Assembly (NCBI RefSeq): GCF_018070465.1
Contig: NZ_JAGPXT010000010.1
Location: forward strand, 62,001 to 126,000
Length of the DNA stretch: 64,000 nucleotides
Origin: Micromonospora sp. C95
GTDB taxonomy: Bacteria; Actinomycetota; Actinomycetes; Mycobacteriales; Micromonosporaceae
Reading direction: 5' to 3'
Shown here piece after piece: positions 43,405 through 52,083 of this stretch (position 1 is the first letter of the stretch; each line of letters opens with the position of its first letter). A program made the translations under genes and the position numbers. The notes beneath the pieces were generated by a model. The model saw nothing but the letters and a program-made list of their open reading frames with translations, made no database searches and was not told the DNA's origin.

Positions 43405-44733
43405 GTGACCGACATCCCGCGCCGGGCCGTGTCCCGTACCGCCAAGCTCGCCGCTCTGCCGCTCGGCTTCGCCGGCCGCACCGTCCTCGGCATGGGAAAG
43501 CGCGTCACCGGGCTCGCCTCCGACGTGATCTCCGCCGAGATCCAGCAACGCACGGCCGAGCAGTTGTTCAGCGTTCTCGGCCAGCTCAAGGGCGGAGCGA
43601 TGAAGTTCGGGCAGGCGCTGTCGGTGTTCGAGGCCGCCCTTCCGGAGGAGATCGCCGCGCCCTACCGGCAGGCGCTGACCAAACTTCAGGAGGCCGCGCC
43701 GCCGCTGCCTGCCGCCAGCGTGCACAAGGTGCTGGCCGAGCAGTTGGGGCCGGCATGGCGGGACCGGTTCGTGAGCTTCGACGATTCCCCGGCCGCCGCG
43801 GCGAGCATCGGGCAGGTGCACCGGGCAGTGTGGCGACTGCCGGACGGCACCGGCCGGAACGTCGCCGTGAAGATCCAATACCCCGGCGCCGGCGATGCCC
43901 TCCTCGCCGACCTCAAGCAGCTCTCCCGGCTGGGGGGTATGTTCCGGGCCATCCAGCCCGGGCTGGACATCAAACCCCTGCTGGCCGAGCTGCGGGAGAG
44001 GATCACCGAGGAGCTGGACTACGAGTTGGAGGCGGAGTCACAGCGAGCCTTCGCCGCCGGGTACGCCGACGATCCGGAGATCTACGTGCCGGAGGTCTTC
44101 CACGCCTCGCCTCGGGTCCTGGTCACCGAGTGGATAACGGGCACCCCGTTGGCCGACATCATCCGCTCCGGCACCGAGGAGCAGCGCGACGAAGCGGGTC
44201 GGCTGATGGCGACGCTCCACCTCTCCGCGCCGGCGCGGGCCGGGTTGCTGCACGCCGACCCGCATCCGGGAAACTTCCGGCTGCTGCCCGACGGCCGGCT
44301 CGGCGTGATCGACTTCGGGGCGGTGGCCCGGATGCCGGAAGGTACGCCGGAACCGATCGGCCGCATCGCCGGGCTGGCCCTGCGCGGCGACGCCGGCGAG
44401 GTGGAGGCCGGGCTGCGGGCCGAGGGCTTCGTCAGTGGCACGGAGCCGATCGACGCGCACGCGCTGCTGGAGTTCCTCCGTCCGATGCTGGCGCCGATCG
44501 CCGCCGACGAGTTCCGGTTCACCCGGGCCTGGCTGCGTGCCGAGGCCACCCGGCTGGCCAGCCCGCGCTCCCCGGCGTACCAATTCAGTCGACAGCTAAA
44601 CCTGCCGCCGTCCTACCTGCTCATCCACCGGGTGACGCTCGGGTCCATCGGGGTGCTGTGTCAGCTGGAGGCCAAGGCGCCCTACCGGGGCATCCTGGAG
44701 CGTTGGTTGCCGGGATTCGCTCCGGTCGGCTGA
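43405..44733 (+). CDS. AarF/UbiB (ABC1) family atypical kinase
   Basis: A 442-residue ABC1 protein. The family KxGQ motif is in GGAMKFGQALSVFEAALP; the altered glycine loop is PAAAASIGQVHRAVW, the lysine in VAVKIQYPG, and the catalytic/metal residues are LLHADPHPGNFRLLPDG and LGVIDFGAVARMP. Mycobacterial Rv3197 is the likely orthologue and is also beside whiB7; it has been linked to macrolide resistance. GTG 43405 has a TAACAAT box about 6 bases upstream, so a leaderless mRNA is possible. Confidence 0.93.
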   Translation: MTDIPRRAVSRTAKLAALPLGFAGRTVLGMGKRVTGLASDVISAEIQQRTAEQLFSVLGQLKGGAMKFGQALSVFEAALPEEIAAPYRQALTKLQEAAPPLPAASVHKVLAEQLGPAWRDRFVSFDDSPAAAASIGQVHRAVWRLPDGTGRNVAVKIQYPGAGDALLADLKQLSRLGGMFRAIQPGLDIKPLLAELRERITEELDYELEAESQRAFAAGYADDPEIYVPEVFHASPRVLVTEWITGTPLADIIRSGTEEQRDEAGRLMATLHLSAPARAGLLHADPHPGNFRLLPDGRLGVIDFGAVARMPEGTPEPIGRIAGLALRGDAGEVEAGLRAEGFVSGTEPIDAHALLEFLRPMLAPIAADEFRFTRAWLRAEATRLASPRSPAYQFSRQLNLPPSYLLIHRVTLGSIGVLCQLEAKAPYRGILERWLPGFAPVG

Positions 44734-44747
44734 CCCGGACGTGACGA

Positions 44748-44782
44748 CGGCGGGCGGGGACCACATCGGTCCCCGCCCGCCG
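44748..44782. terminator. terminator between convergent genes
   Basis: A 13-bp perfect stem (CGGCGGGCGGGGA with its complement) and 9-base loop, 14 bp after the kinase gene and before the end of the small gene on the other strand. Confidence 0.85.
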
Positions 44783-44796
44783 TATGCGTGTTCGTC

Positions 44797-44973
44797 CTAC
44801 AGAACGCCCAGCTCGCGGGCCGACCGGGCACGGCCGGTCATGGCGATGGTACGGGCGGATCGGGTTGCCTCAGTGCTCGTGGTGGTGCGACCGGCCTGAG
44901 GCCGGGGCATTCGAGCCCTCGACAACGCTTCGGGGAGTAGGTACATCTCGGCTCCGTTCGGGAGGTGCAGCAT
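44797..44973 (-). CDS. small conserved-looking protein next to whiB7
   Basis: A 58-residue basic protein beginning MLHLPNGAEMYLLPEALSRA and ending ARSARELGVL. I recall similar MYLLPEALSRAR-type small proteins in actinobacteria but know no function. It is 61 bp downstream of whiB7 on the same strand and could be cotranscribed. The ribosome site is weak (GAAAG). Confidence 0.65.
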   Translation of the reverse strand: MLHLPNGAEMYLLPEALSRARMPRPQAGRTTTSTEATRSARTIAMTGRARSARELGVL

Positions 44974-45034
44974 GGTGGTCAGCTTTCTGTCGGCCGGTGC
45001 GACACCGGCGGGGTTGGTCCGAATCGGGAACATG

Positions 45035-45400
45035 TCAGGCAGCCAGCCGGACAGCGCTGCGCGACGCGGCGAGGCCACTGGCCGCCAGTCGCGCCTCGGC
45101 CTCGACCCGCAGCTCGGCGTCACGGGCGAGGTCCTCCTTGCGCGGGCGGCCGCGGGGCCGCTTACGCGGAACGACCGCGCCACGCTCGAAGATCTCGCCG
45201 CCCCAGACGCCCCACGGCTCGGCCCGCTCGACCGCACCGGCCAGGCACTCGACGCGCAGCGGGCAGTCCCCGCAGAGCGACTTGGCCAGTTCCAGCTCGG
45301 TGGGCGAGTCGGAGAACCACAGGTCGGGGTCGAACTTCCGGCAGGGCAGGTTCGCCTCCACCTCGACGCTCAGGTCGAGCGGGGCAAGCGCCAGACTCAT
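45035..45400 (-). CDS. whiB7: WhiB7/WblC antibiotic-resistance regulator
   Basis: A 121-residue Wbl protein. The Fe-S cysteines are at 20, 43, 46 and 52 (NLPCRKFDP, LCGDCPLRVEC). The diagnostic EPWGVWGGE turn and a C-terminal AT-hook (RGRPRK, residues 83-88) identify it as WhiB7, which with the principal sigma factor switches on intrinsic resistance to ribosome-targeting drugs. Neighbours UbiB-type kinase and uvrD2 are the same as in mycobacteria. GAGAGAGGTG precedes the ATG. A terminator and a candidate uORF lie in the leader. Confidence 0.96.
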   Translation of the reverse strand: MSLALAPLDLSVEVEANLPCRKFDPDLWFSDSPTELELAKSLCGDCPLRVECLAGAVERAEPWGVWGGEIFERGAVVPRKRPRGRPRKEDLARDAELRVEAEARLAASGLAASRSAVRLAA

Positions 45401-45466
45401 CGCCCGGTCACCTCTCTCTCACTGCGATCTCGTGGATCGCTGTCTTCCGACGTACTTCGGCGGTGC

Positions 45467-45512
45467 AAAAAAACTGAGGCCGCGGATCCCGGTGTGCGGG
45501 TTCCGCGGCCTC
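45467..45512 (-). terminator. intrinsic terminator/attenuator in the whiB7 leader
   Basis: A 15-bp GC stem (GGGTTCCGCGGCCTC complement, one mismatch) with a 7-base loop is followed on the minus strand by CAG and seven Ts. It is one of the few classical T-tailed terminators in the window. It lies 67 bp upstream of the whiB7 start and 22 bp after the preceding small frame, so it can act as an attenuator. Confidence 0.88.
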
Positions 45513-45534
45513 GAGGTGAGCCGGTGGTCTGTGG

Positions 45535-45819
45535 TCAGACCGGTCTACCTCGAGGTGGAACACCGCGGACGTCCATCCGCTTGTTGACGCCATCGACGCC
45601 CTTGCCCGTGAAGCCACTGCTCCCCTGGAGCCCGTGCGTGACCGGTGCGAGGATCAGCTCGGCCTGAATCTCGGCCCGGTGCACCTGCGGAGCCCACGGT
45701 CGCGCAGCGACGGTGGTGGCCCGGACGTCCGCCACCGGAGCGGCGGTCGTCGGGGCAGCCGACAGCGGAGCGACGGCAACGGGCAGCGCCGTCGGACGCT
45801 GGTAGATGTAGCTCTCCAT
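45535..45819 (-). CDS. candidate upstream ORF of whiB7
   Basis: A 94-residue frame starting MESYIYQRPTALPVAVAPLS. AAGGAGGTGG stands 6 bases before the ATG, an exceptionally strong ribosome site. The sequence is rich in Ala, Pro, Val and Thr, with no domain. It ends just before the attenuator hairpin. whiB7 leaders in mycobacteria and Streptomyces carry an uORF whose translation controls such a terminator, so this is the natural candidate here. An ordinary small protein gene is also possible. Confidence 0.65.
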   Translation of the reverse strand: MESYIYQRPTALPVAVAPLSAAPTTAAPVADVRATTVAARPWAPQVHRAEIQAELILAPVTHGLQGSSGFTGKGVDGVNKRMDVRGVPPRGRPV

Positions 45820-45910
45820 CGGTGCCACCTCCTTGACGTTCACTCGTGGTCGACCCGGACACATCCCCCGTGAGCAGCCCGAACAGGGCCCCCTTCCGAG
45901 GTGTGCCCTG

Positions 45911-45950
45911 AGGCTATGCCTGCCGGTGGGGCGAGGGCAAACGAATTAAC
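45911..45950 (-). promoter_or_regulatory. probable whiB7 promoter with WhiB7-type AT-rich element
   Basis: On the minus strand TTGCCC (45940-45935) and TAGCCT (45916-45911) are 18 bases apart. The AT-rich GTTAATTCGT lies directly upstream of the -35 box. WhiB7-controlled promoters have an AT-rich block just upstream of -35, bound by the AT-hook, so autoregulation is likely. The leader would be about 500 bases. Confidence 0.6.
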
Positions 45951-45958
45951 GGCCAGAT

Positions 45959-48112
45959 TCAGAAAGTTTTCTGCGGGCAGATTTCGTCGACCGCCGCGCC
46001 CCCCACCAACGCCAGCACCGCCTCCCCGTACAGGCCCACCTTGCGCGGTCCGATCCCGGCGATCGCGACCAGTTCCTCGGCCCGCCCCGGCCGCCGCTCG
46101 GCCAGGGCCACGAGCGTCGCGTCGGTGAAGACCACGTACGCGGGCACCTTCTGCGTGCCGGCCACCCGGGACCGCCACTCACGCAGCCGTTCGTGCAGTT
46201 CGTCGTCGATGTCGGAGGGACAGGTGGCGCATCGGCCCAACTTGCGGTCCGGTCCGGCGAGCAGGGTGGTGCCACAGATCCGGCAGGACACGATCCGGGT
46301 GGCGGCCCGCCGCTGCGGGGTCCGCACCGCCTGTCCACCGGCGACCCGCTCGGTCGGCGAGGTGGGCGACAGTTGGGGCAGGAAACGGCATGGTCGCCGG
46401 GGCCGGCCCCCCGGCGAGCGCGCCGCGGCGTACGACAGCCAGAGCCAGTGCCGGGCCCGGGTGATACCGACGTAGAGCAGTCGGCGTTCCTCCTCGACCT
46501 GCTCGGTGGTGCGCGCGTACGTGGTGGGCAGGGTGCCCTCGGCCAGGCCGACCAGGAAGACGGCGTCCCACTCCAGCCCCTTGGCGGCGTGCAGGGAGGC
46601 CAGCGTCACCCCGTCCACGGTCGGCACGTGCTGCTGGGCCGCCCGCCGGGCCAGTTCCTCGGTGAAGTCGGTGAGGGTGACCGGACGCTCCACCCGGGCG
46701 GCCACTCCGAGCGGCAGGATCTCCGGCGTGGCCGCGTACTCCTCGGCGAGTTGCACCAGCGCGGCCAGCGCCTCCCACCGCTCGCGGGCGGCGCCGCCCG
46801 GCGGCGGGGCGTCGGGTGCCCAGCCGACGCCGGCCAGTGCCTCGACCACCGCCGCCCGCAGCGGGGTCTCCCCCGGCAGCGACCGGGTCGCCGCGCGCAG
46901 CGCGACCATCGCCTGGCGCACCTCGGCGCGTTCGAAGAACCGCTCCGCCCCCTGGACCTGGTACGGCACGCCAGCCTCGGCCAGCGCCTTCTCGTACGCC
47001 TCGGACTGCGCGTTCGTGCGGAACAGCACGGCGACCTCGCGGGCCGGGGTGCCGGCGTCGATCAACGCCCGGCAACGGGCGGCGACCGCGGCGGCCTCGG
47101 CCGGCTCGTCGGTGAAGATCCGCCGCTCCGGCTCCGGACCGGCCGGGCGCTGCCCGACCAGTTCCAGGCGCAGCCGGGCCTCGGTGCCTCGCGCCTGCGA
47201 GATGACCGCGTTGGCGAGCCCGACCACCTGCGGCGTCGACCGGTAGTCGCGGACCAGCCGGACCACGGTGGCGGTGCGGTGCCGACGCGGGAAGTCGACC
47301 AGGTACGCCGAGGTCGCCCCGGTGAACGAGTAGATGGTCTGGGAGGCGTCGCCGACCACGGTCAGGTCGTCCCGTCCGCCGAGCCAGGCGTCCAGCAGCC
47401 GCTGCTGCAGCGGGTTGACGTCCTGGTACTCGTCGACGACCAGGTGCCGGTACTGGTTGCGGACCTGCTCGGCGACGTCCGGATGCTCCTCGATCCCCCA
47501 GACCGCGGCGCGCAGCACATCCTCGAAGTCGATCACTCCGCCGGTCCGCTTGAGCCGCTCGTACGCGGCGAACACCTCCGCCACCTTCGCCGGTTCGTAC
47601 GACGTCTCCCGCAGCGCCTTGGCGGCGGCCACCACGTAATCGCCCGGCTCGACGAGGGAGGACTTGGCCCACTCGATCTCACCGGCGAGATCACGGGCGG
47701 CCGTCCGGTCGGCCCGTAGCCCGGCTCGCGCCGCGGCGAGGGTGACCAACCGGACCTTGCTGTCCAGCAACTCGGGCATGGCCCGGCCGTCGAGCAGCCG
47801 GGGCGCGAAGTAGCGCACCTGGCGCAGCGCCGCCGCGTGGAAGGTACGTGCCTGCACGCCGGCCACGCCGGCCACGGCGAGCCGCTGGCGCAGTTCCGCG
47901 GCGGCCCGGGCGGTGAAGGTGACCGCGAGCACATGTCGGGCCGAGATCTCACCGGTCAGTGCCCGGTACGCGATCCGGGACGTGACTGCCCGGGTCTTGC
48001 CGGTACCGGCGCCGGCGAGCACACAGACCGGGCCGGCCGGGGCGGTCACCGCCGCGCGTTGCTCCGGATCGAGCCCGGCGAGCACGCGAACGGATGCGGA
48101 GTTAACCACCAC
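45959..48112 (-). CDS. uvrD2: UvrD2-type ATP-dependent DNA helicase with HRDC domain
   Basis: A 717-residue superfamily-1 helicase. Walker A is LAGAGTGKTRAV, motif Ia TFTARAAAELR, motif II VVDEYQDVNPLQ, motif III VVGDASQTIYSFTGA, and motif VI YVGITRARHWLWL. A tetracysteine zinc motif (CRICGTTL, then CATC) and a C-terminal HRDC domain (ELVAIAGIGPRKVGLYGEAV) make it UvrD2 rather than UvrD1. GTG 48112 gives an N-terminus of mycobacterial length. It is divergent from the mycoredoxin gene. Confidence 0.95.
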   Translation of the reverse strand: MVVNSASVRVLAGLDPEQRAAVTAPAGPVCVLAGAGTGKTRAVTSRIAYRALTGEISARHVLAVTFTARAAAELRQRLAVAGVAGVQARTFHAAALRQVRYFAPRLLDGRAMPELLDSKVRLVTLAAARAGLRADRTAARDLAGEIEWAKSSLVEPGDYVVAAAKALRETSYEPAKVAEVFAAYERLKRTGGVIDFEDVLRAAVWGIEEHPDVAEQVRNQYRHLVVDEYQDVNPLQQRLLDAWLGGRDDLTVVGDASQTIYSFTGATSAYLVDFPRRHRTATVVRLVRDYRSTPQVVGLANAVISQARGTEARLRLELVGQRPAGPEPERRIFTDEPAEAAAVAARCRALIDAGTPAREVAVLFRTNAQSEAYEKALAEAGVPYQVQGAERFFERAEVRQAMVALRAATRSLPGETPLRAAVVEALAGVGWAPDAPPPGGAARERWEALAALVQLAEEYAATPEILPLGVAARVERPVTLTDFTEELARRAAQQHVPTVDGVTLASLHAAKGLEWDAVFLVGLAEGTLPTTYARTTEQVEEERRLLYVGITRARHWLWLSYAAARSPGGRPRRPCRFLPQLSPTSPTERVAGGQAVRTPQRRAATRIVSCRICGTTLLAGPDRKLGRCATCPSDIDDELHERLREWRSRVAGTQKVPAYVVFTDATLVALAERRPGRAEELVAIAGIGPRKVGLYGEAVLALVGGAAVDEICPQKTF

Positions 48113-48116
48113 AGCG

Positions 48117-48144
48117 GGGAATTGTCGCAGCTTCCCCGAACGTT
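48117..48144 (+). promoter_or_regulatory. SigR/SigH-type promoter of the mycoredoxin gene
   Basis: GGGAAT (48117-48122) and GTT (48142-48144, in CGTTG) are 19 bases apart, an excellent SigR/SigH match with the same spacing as the element before sigR. The expected transcript start near 48153 is about 50 bases before the mycoredoxin ATG. Confidence 0.8.
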
Positions 48145-48204
48145 GCAGCGGATAGCCTGTGCTTGATCGGCAAGCCACCGGGCGCGACGTTGGAGGATCT
48201 GACC

Positions 48205-48447
48205 ATGCTGACGATGTATTCCACTCCCTGGTGCGGCTACTGCCACCGGCTGAAGTCGCAGCTCGACCGGGAGGGGATCGCCTACCAGGTGGTCGACATC
48301 GAGCAGGACCCGGCGGCCGCGACATTCGTGATGCAGGTCAACGGTGGCAACCAGACGGTGCCCACGCTCCGTTTCGCCGACGGCAGCGCGCTGACCAACC
48401 CGTCGATCAACCAGGTCAAGCAGCACCTGGCGAGCATCGCCGCCTGA
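48205..48447 (+). CDS. mrx1: mycoredoxin (glutaredoxin-like)
   Basis: An 80-residue thioredoxin-fold protein that reduces mycothiol mixed disulfides. The active site is STPWCGYCHRLKSQL, and the cis-proline is in NQTVPTLRFADG. It matches mycobacterial Mrx1 (Rv3198A), also next to uvrD2 and under SigH. GGAGG lies 8 bases before the ATG. The SigR-type promoter upstream supports induction by thiol oxidation. Confidence 0.95.
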   Translation: MLTMYSTPWCGYCHRLKSQLDREGIAYQVVDIEQDPAAATFVMQVNGGNQTVPTLRFADGSALTNPSINQVKQHLASIAA

Positions 48448-48481
48448 CCACGCCCGCGCGCCGAGCGCGCGTCTTCCGCGC

Positions 48482-48538
48482 CGATCATGAAGTTGTTGTC
48501 CCGGCAGGCGACTACCCGCGACAACAACTTCATGATCG
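48482..48538. repeat. GATCATGA-type intergenic hairpin element, copy 2
   Basis: Two perfect 19-bp arms (CGATCATGAAGTTGTTGTC and its complement) enclose a 19-base loop. It is positioned between convergent mycoredoxin and MFS genes, as copy 1 is between convergent genes. Core TGATCATGA/GATCATGAAGTT and loop length are shared; the inner stem differs. Confidence 0.85.
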
Positions 48539-48587
48539 ACCGTGTCCGTGTCCACCGCGTCCCGACCCGTCGGCGGCGGGTCGGGGG

Positions 48588-49958
48588 TCAGCGGTCGGGG
48601 ATTCGGGCGAGGGTACTGGCATCGACCGCCGCGCCCTCGGTTGCTCGGCGTTGGGCGGGGATCAGGGGCCGTCCCTGGGGTCCGGGCGGAGGGCTGAGGT
48701 GGCGACCGCGCCAGAGGTAGTTGCCGGCGAGCAGGGTCGCCAGCCCGACCGACGCGAAGACCAGCCGGTAGTCGAGCAGGGCGACGACCAGCGCACCCAT
48801 GCCGATCGAGAACGCCTGCGGGAACCTGACCGCCGCCTCGGCGGCGGCGGCCACCCGCCCGAGCAGTTCCGGCGGGGTCCGCCGTTGGATCAGGGTGTGC
48901 AGCCCGACCAGGGCCAGCGGCAGCGACAGACCCGCCAGCAGCACCGCGGCGAGAGCGAGCCACAGATTCGGGTACGCCAGCAGCAGCGCCGCCGGTCCGA
49001 ACAGCGCCACACCGACGGCCAGGGCACCCAACTCACCGACCCGTCGCAGGACGGTGGCGGAGAGCAGTCCACCTACCAGGCCACCGATGCCCTGCACGGT
49101 GAAGAGCACGCCGACGAACGCCGGCTCCCGACCGAGCCCCCGGTCCACGTACGCGAAGATCAGCGACTCGGTGAAACCCATCACCAGCGAGCCGAAACCG
49201 TATCCGAGCAGCGCACGCCGCAACGCCGGCTCGCCCACCAGGTGCCGGAGCCCGGCGAGAAGCTCCGAGGCCCAGCGCGTTCGATGCCCGACGCCGTCCG
49301 CCGGCAGGACGGCCGGCGTGCCCGACCCGGCCGACGTGCCCGGCGCAGGTGACGGGCCTGGCCCGGGGTGCGGCGCGGGCGACGTGCCCGGCCGGGTGGT
49401 CGCCCGGGGCGCGCCGACCACCACGGCGGCGACGAGGAACCCGGCCATTCCGACCACGGCCAACGGCCAACCACCGAGTGCCACGTAGAGGCCGGCGCCG
49501 GCGAGCGGGCCGATCAAGCGCAGCCCCTGCCGGGCCGTCTGCAACGCCCCGTTCGCCTCGCCGAGCAGGTCCGGTGGCACCAGTTCCCGTACCAGGCGGC
49601 TGAGCACTGCCCCGACGGTCAGGTTCGACAACCCGTACGACGCGGCGACCGCGTAGATGAGCCACAGATCGCCCGTGTCGCGGACCGCGAGCAGCGGGGT
49701 GAGCAGCAGCGCCGTCGCGAGGTTCGTGACCACGAAGCAGGGGCGCCGTGGATATCTGTCGACGAACCACCCGACCAGCGGTGCCAGCATGCGTGGCGCG
49801 AGGATGACGAAGATCGTGGCACCGGCGAGGCCGTCCGATCCGGTCAGGTCCTTCACCCAGACGGCGAGCGCCAGCAGCAGGATCGACTCCGCGGTCATGC
49901 TGGCCAACAGTCCGCCGAAGAGCAGACGGAAGTCCGGGCGACTCAGGACGCTGCGCAT
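48588..49958 (-). CDS. MFS transporter (12-segment, enterobactin-exporter/MdtG-like)
   Basis: A 456-residue permease. It starts MRSVLSRPDFRLLFGGLLAS, typical of the MFS_3 group; a motif-A-like loop is GWFVDRYPRRPCFV. A proline/glycine-rich linker (TRPGTSPAPHPGPGPSP) separates the two halves. The substrate is unknown; such proteins export drugs or siderophores. GGAGGATCA precedes the ATG. Confidence 0.88.
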   Translation of the reverse strand: MRSVLSRPDFRLLFGGLLASMTAESILLLALAVWVKDLTGSDGLAGATIFVILAPRMLAPLVGWFVDRYPRRPCFVVTNLATALLLTPLLAVRDTGDLWLIYAVAASYGLSNLTVGAVLSRLVRELVPPDLLGEANGALQTARQGLRLIGPLAGAGLYVALGGWPLAVVGMAGFLVAAVVVGAPRATTRPGTSPAPHPGPGPSPAPGTSAGSGTPAVLPADGVGHRTRWASELLAGLRHLVGEPALRRALLGYGFGSLVMGFTESLIFAYVDRGLGREPAFVGVLFTVQGIGGLVGGLLSATVLRRVGELGALAVGVALFGPAALLLAYPNLWLALAAVLLAGLSLPLALVGLHTLIQRRTPPELLGRVAAAAEAAVRFPQAFSIGMGALVVALLDYRLVFASVGLATLLAGNYLWRGRHLSPPPGPQGRPLIPAQRRATEGAAVDASTLARIPDR

Positions 49959-50175
49959 TGATCCTCCGTGGCGCGACTCGGGTGTGGCGGGCGGGTTTCG
50001 GCGGAGCCGGCGGCGCTGATCGCGCCGACCGGAGTCGCTGTCGGGTCTGCGTATTTCCGATGACACGCCCGCCGCGGTACCTCCGCCGCCGGTCGCGACG
50101 TCCATACTGACCGTGGGGGGCGAATTTCATACAGTTACCGTCGCGTCCGCGGCGGTCGACGGAAAAGAGGACACT

Positions 50176-51156
50176 GTGCCTCCTGCCGTACCCAGCCCGA
50201 TCCTGCGCCGCCGCCGGCTCGGCGGCGAACTGCGCCGCCTGCGCGAGGCCGCCGGGCTCACCGGCGACCAGGTCATCGAACGCATCGGCTGGGCTTCCGC
50301 GTCCAAACTGTCCCGGCTGGAGAACGGTCGTAGCCGACCCGATCCGGGTGACGTCCGGGATCTGCTCGACCTTTACCACGTCGACGACACCCTCCGACTG
50401 GAGCTGCTCGGCATCACCCACGAGGCCGGCGACATGCGCGGTTGGCTGAAGCGGTACCCGGCGATGACCCAGCAGCAGCGCGGCTTCGCCGAGTTGGAGG
50501 CGGGTTGCGCCGAGATCTCCGAGTACAACCCGGTGCTGGTGCCGGGGCTGTTGCAGACCACCGGGTACGCCCGGATGCGAATATCCTCGGCCTGGCAGGT
50601 CGACCAGGCCGCCGGTGCGCCGGAAGCCGAGGACGAGATCGAGACCGAGATCAGGGCCCGGTTGGCGCGACAGTCGGCCCTCACCCGGGAGACCGACCCG
50701 CCCCGCTACACCGCAGTGCTCGAGGAATCCGCGCTCGGCCGCCGGGCCGGGCCGCCCGAGGTGCTCCGGGAGCAGCTGACGCAGCTCTGTGAGCTGGCCA
50801 TGCTGCCGAACGTCACGCTGCACGTGCTGCCCCGGGACACCCCGATCGGCCAGTGGTACCTCCCGCCGACCGCGTTCTCGGTCTATCGGTTCGCCGATCC
50901 CCTCGATCCGGAGACGCTCGCCATCGAAGGTGGCTTCACCGACGTCATGTCGACCGAGGCAATTACCCTAAATCGCTATAAAGTGGTGTTCGAGTGGCTA
51001 TGCACGGCGGCACTCTCCGCAACGGACACCCTCTCCTGGCTGATGGATTCGTCGGGACGGCTGTCCGGCGCGGCGATCCCGCCCACCGTGGCGGGTGGTC
51101 CGGCAACGGCGCCGACCCAACGCCGCAGACCCTCCGGGCGCCTGACGGAACGGTGA
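50176..51156 (+). CDS. XRE/Scr1-family helix-turn-helix regulator (DUF5753)
   Basis: A 326-residue regulator. The N-terminal helix-turn-helix is LGGELRRLREAAGLTGDQVI then GWASASKLSRLENGRS. The C-terminal DUF5753 domain has YNPVLVPGLLQTTGYARMRI and LHVLPRDTPIGQWYLPPTAF. In Streptomyces and relatives such genes pair with a DUF397 gene in development- or toxin-like modules (BldB/WhiJ type). GAGGACACT precedes the GTG. A DUF397 gene follows by 68 bp. Confidence 0.93.
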   Translation: MPPAVPSPILRRRRLGGELRRLREAAGLTGDQVIERIGWASASKLSRLENGRSRPDPGDVRDLLDLYHVDDTLRLELLGITHEAGDMRGWLKRYPAMTQQQRGFAELEAGCAEISEYNPVLVPGLLQTTGYARMRISSAWQVDQAAGAPEAEDEIETEIRARLARQSALTRETDPPRYTAVLEESALGRRAGPPEVLREQLTQLCELAMLPNVTLHVLPRDTPIGQWYLPPTAFSVYRFADPLDPETLAIEGGFTDVMSTEAITLNRYKVVFEWLCTAALSATDTLSWLMDSSGRLSGAAIPPTVAGGPATAPTQRRRPSGRLTER

Positions 51157-51224
51157 CCAGCACCGGCCCGCCGTCGGGACGTGCGCTGCCACTCGGTCCA
51201 TCGGTTCACCTCAGGAGCGCAACG

Positions 51225-51461
51225 ATGAACGAGTTCCGCAACACGCCGTCCGTCCTCGCCCAACTCGCGGACGCACCCTGGCGCACCAGTACGCGCAGCC
51301 AGACCTCCAACTGTGTGGAGGTCGCACCGCTGTCCAACGGTCGCAGCGCGGTGGCGCTACGCGACAGCAAGGACCGTGGTGGCCCGGTGCTGCTGTTCGG
51401 CCGGGCGGGATGGCAGGGCTTCATCTCCGGCGCGAGGAACGGGCAGTTCGACAAGCCCTAG
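51225..51461 (+). CDS. DUF397 protein partner of the Scr1-type regulator
   Basis: A 78-residue protein with the DUF397 pattern: WRTSTRSQTSNCVEVAPLS, ALRDSKDRGGPVLLF and GWQGFISGARNGQFD. DUF397 proteins are thought to act with the neighbouring helix-turn-helix protein (WhiJ-like systems). CAGGAGCG precedes the ATG. Confidence 0.94.
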   Translation: MNEFRNTPSVLAQLADAPWRTSTRSQTSNCVEVAPLSNGRSAVALRDSKDRGGPVLLFGRAGWQGFISGARNGQFDKP

Positions 51462-51673
51462 CAAGCGGACATCCTCGCGGGGCCGCCGGCTGACCAGCCG
51501 GCGGCCCTCGTCGTCCACACTCCACCGACCCTGAGCAGGGATCGGATGATCGGTCGGGTCTGCCGAACGATGGGCGCGTTTCAGTTGCTGGGACGAGCGC
51601 CGGGCGTACGATGGCGGCATAGTGACGTGGAACTTCCACGGTTCCACCCGTCGCGACACATCCGGAGACCCAC

Positions 51674-51946
51674 ATGCGGTTCCTGATCGTTCGCACCGAG
51701 ATTCGCACCGCCGCCGACGCCGACATCACCGCCGCCTGGGCGGAAGGTCAACGCCTGCGGGACGAGACCGCCCGGCCCGAGCCACGCCGCCAGGTCGTTC
51801 ACGCCGACGACCGCGACGCCGCACTGCTGCTGGCCCGCGCGATCGCCACCGTGGGCTCCGTACGCTCCGGTAAGCAGCGGGTCAAGGTGCTGCCGCTGGA
51901 CGGACCACGCCACCACCAGGCCATCGCGGACTGGCCCGGCACCTGA
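51674..51946 (+). CDS. conserved-looking hypothetical protein
   Basis: A 90-residue soluble protein starting MRFLIVRTEIRTAADADITA and containing RQVVHADDRDAALLLARAIA. No known motif. It follows the DUF397 gene by 212 bp and might share its regulation, but it has its own upstream space. Confidence 0.65.
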   Translation: MRFLIVRTEIRTAADADITAAWAEGQRLRDETARPEPRRQVVHADDRDAALLLARAIATVGSVRSGKQRVKVLPLDGPRHHQAIADWPGT

Positions 51947-52083
51947 TCCACCGCACGTCCGTCGTGGTCGACCGGCTCCCCCGCCGAGTTCCTCACCCAG
52001 CCGACCACGACGGCCCGTGTCCCCGGTCCGTGACCGCCGCGGCAACGACGGTCACGGGCCGGGGCCGCACCGCGTCGGGCTGA

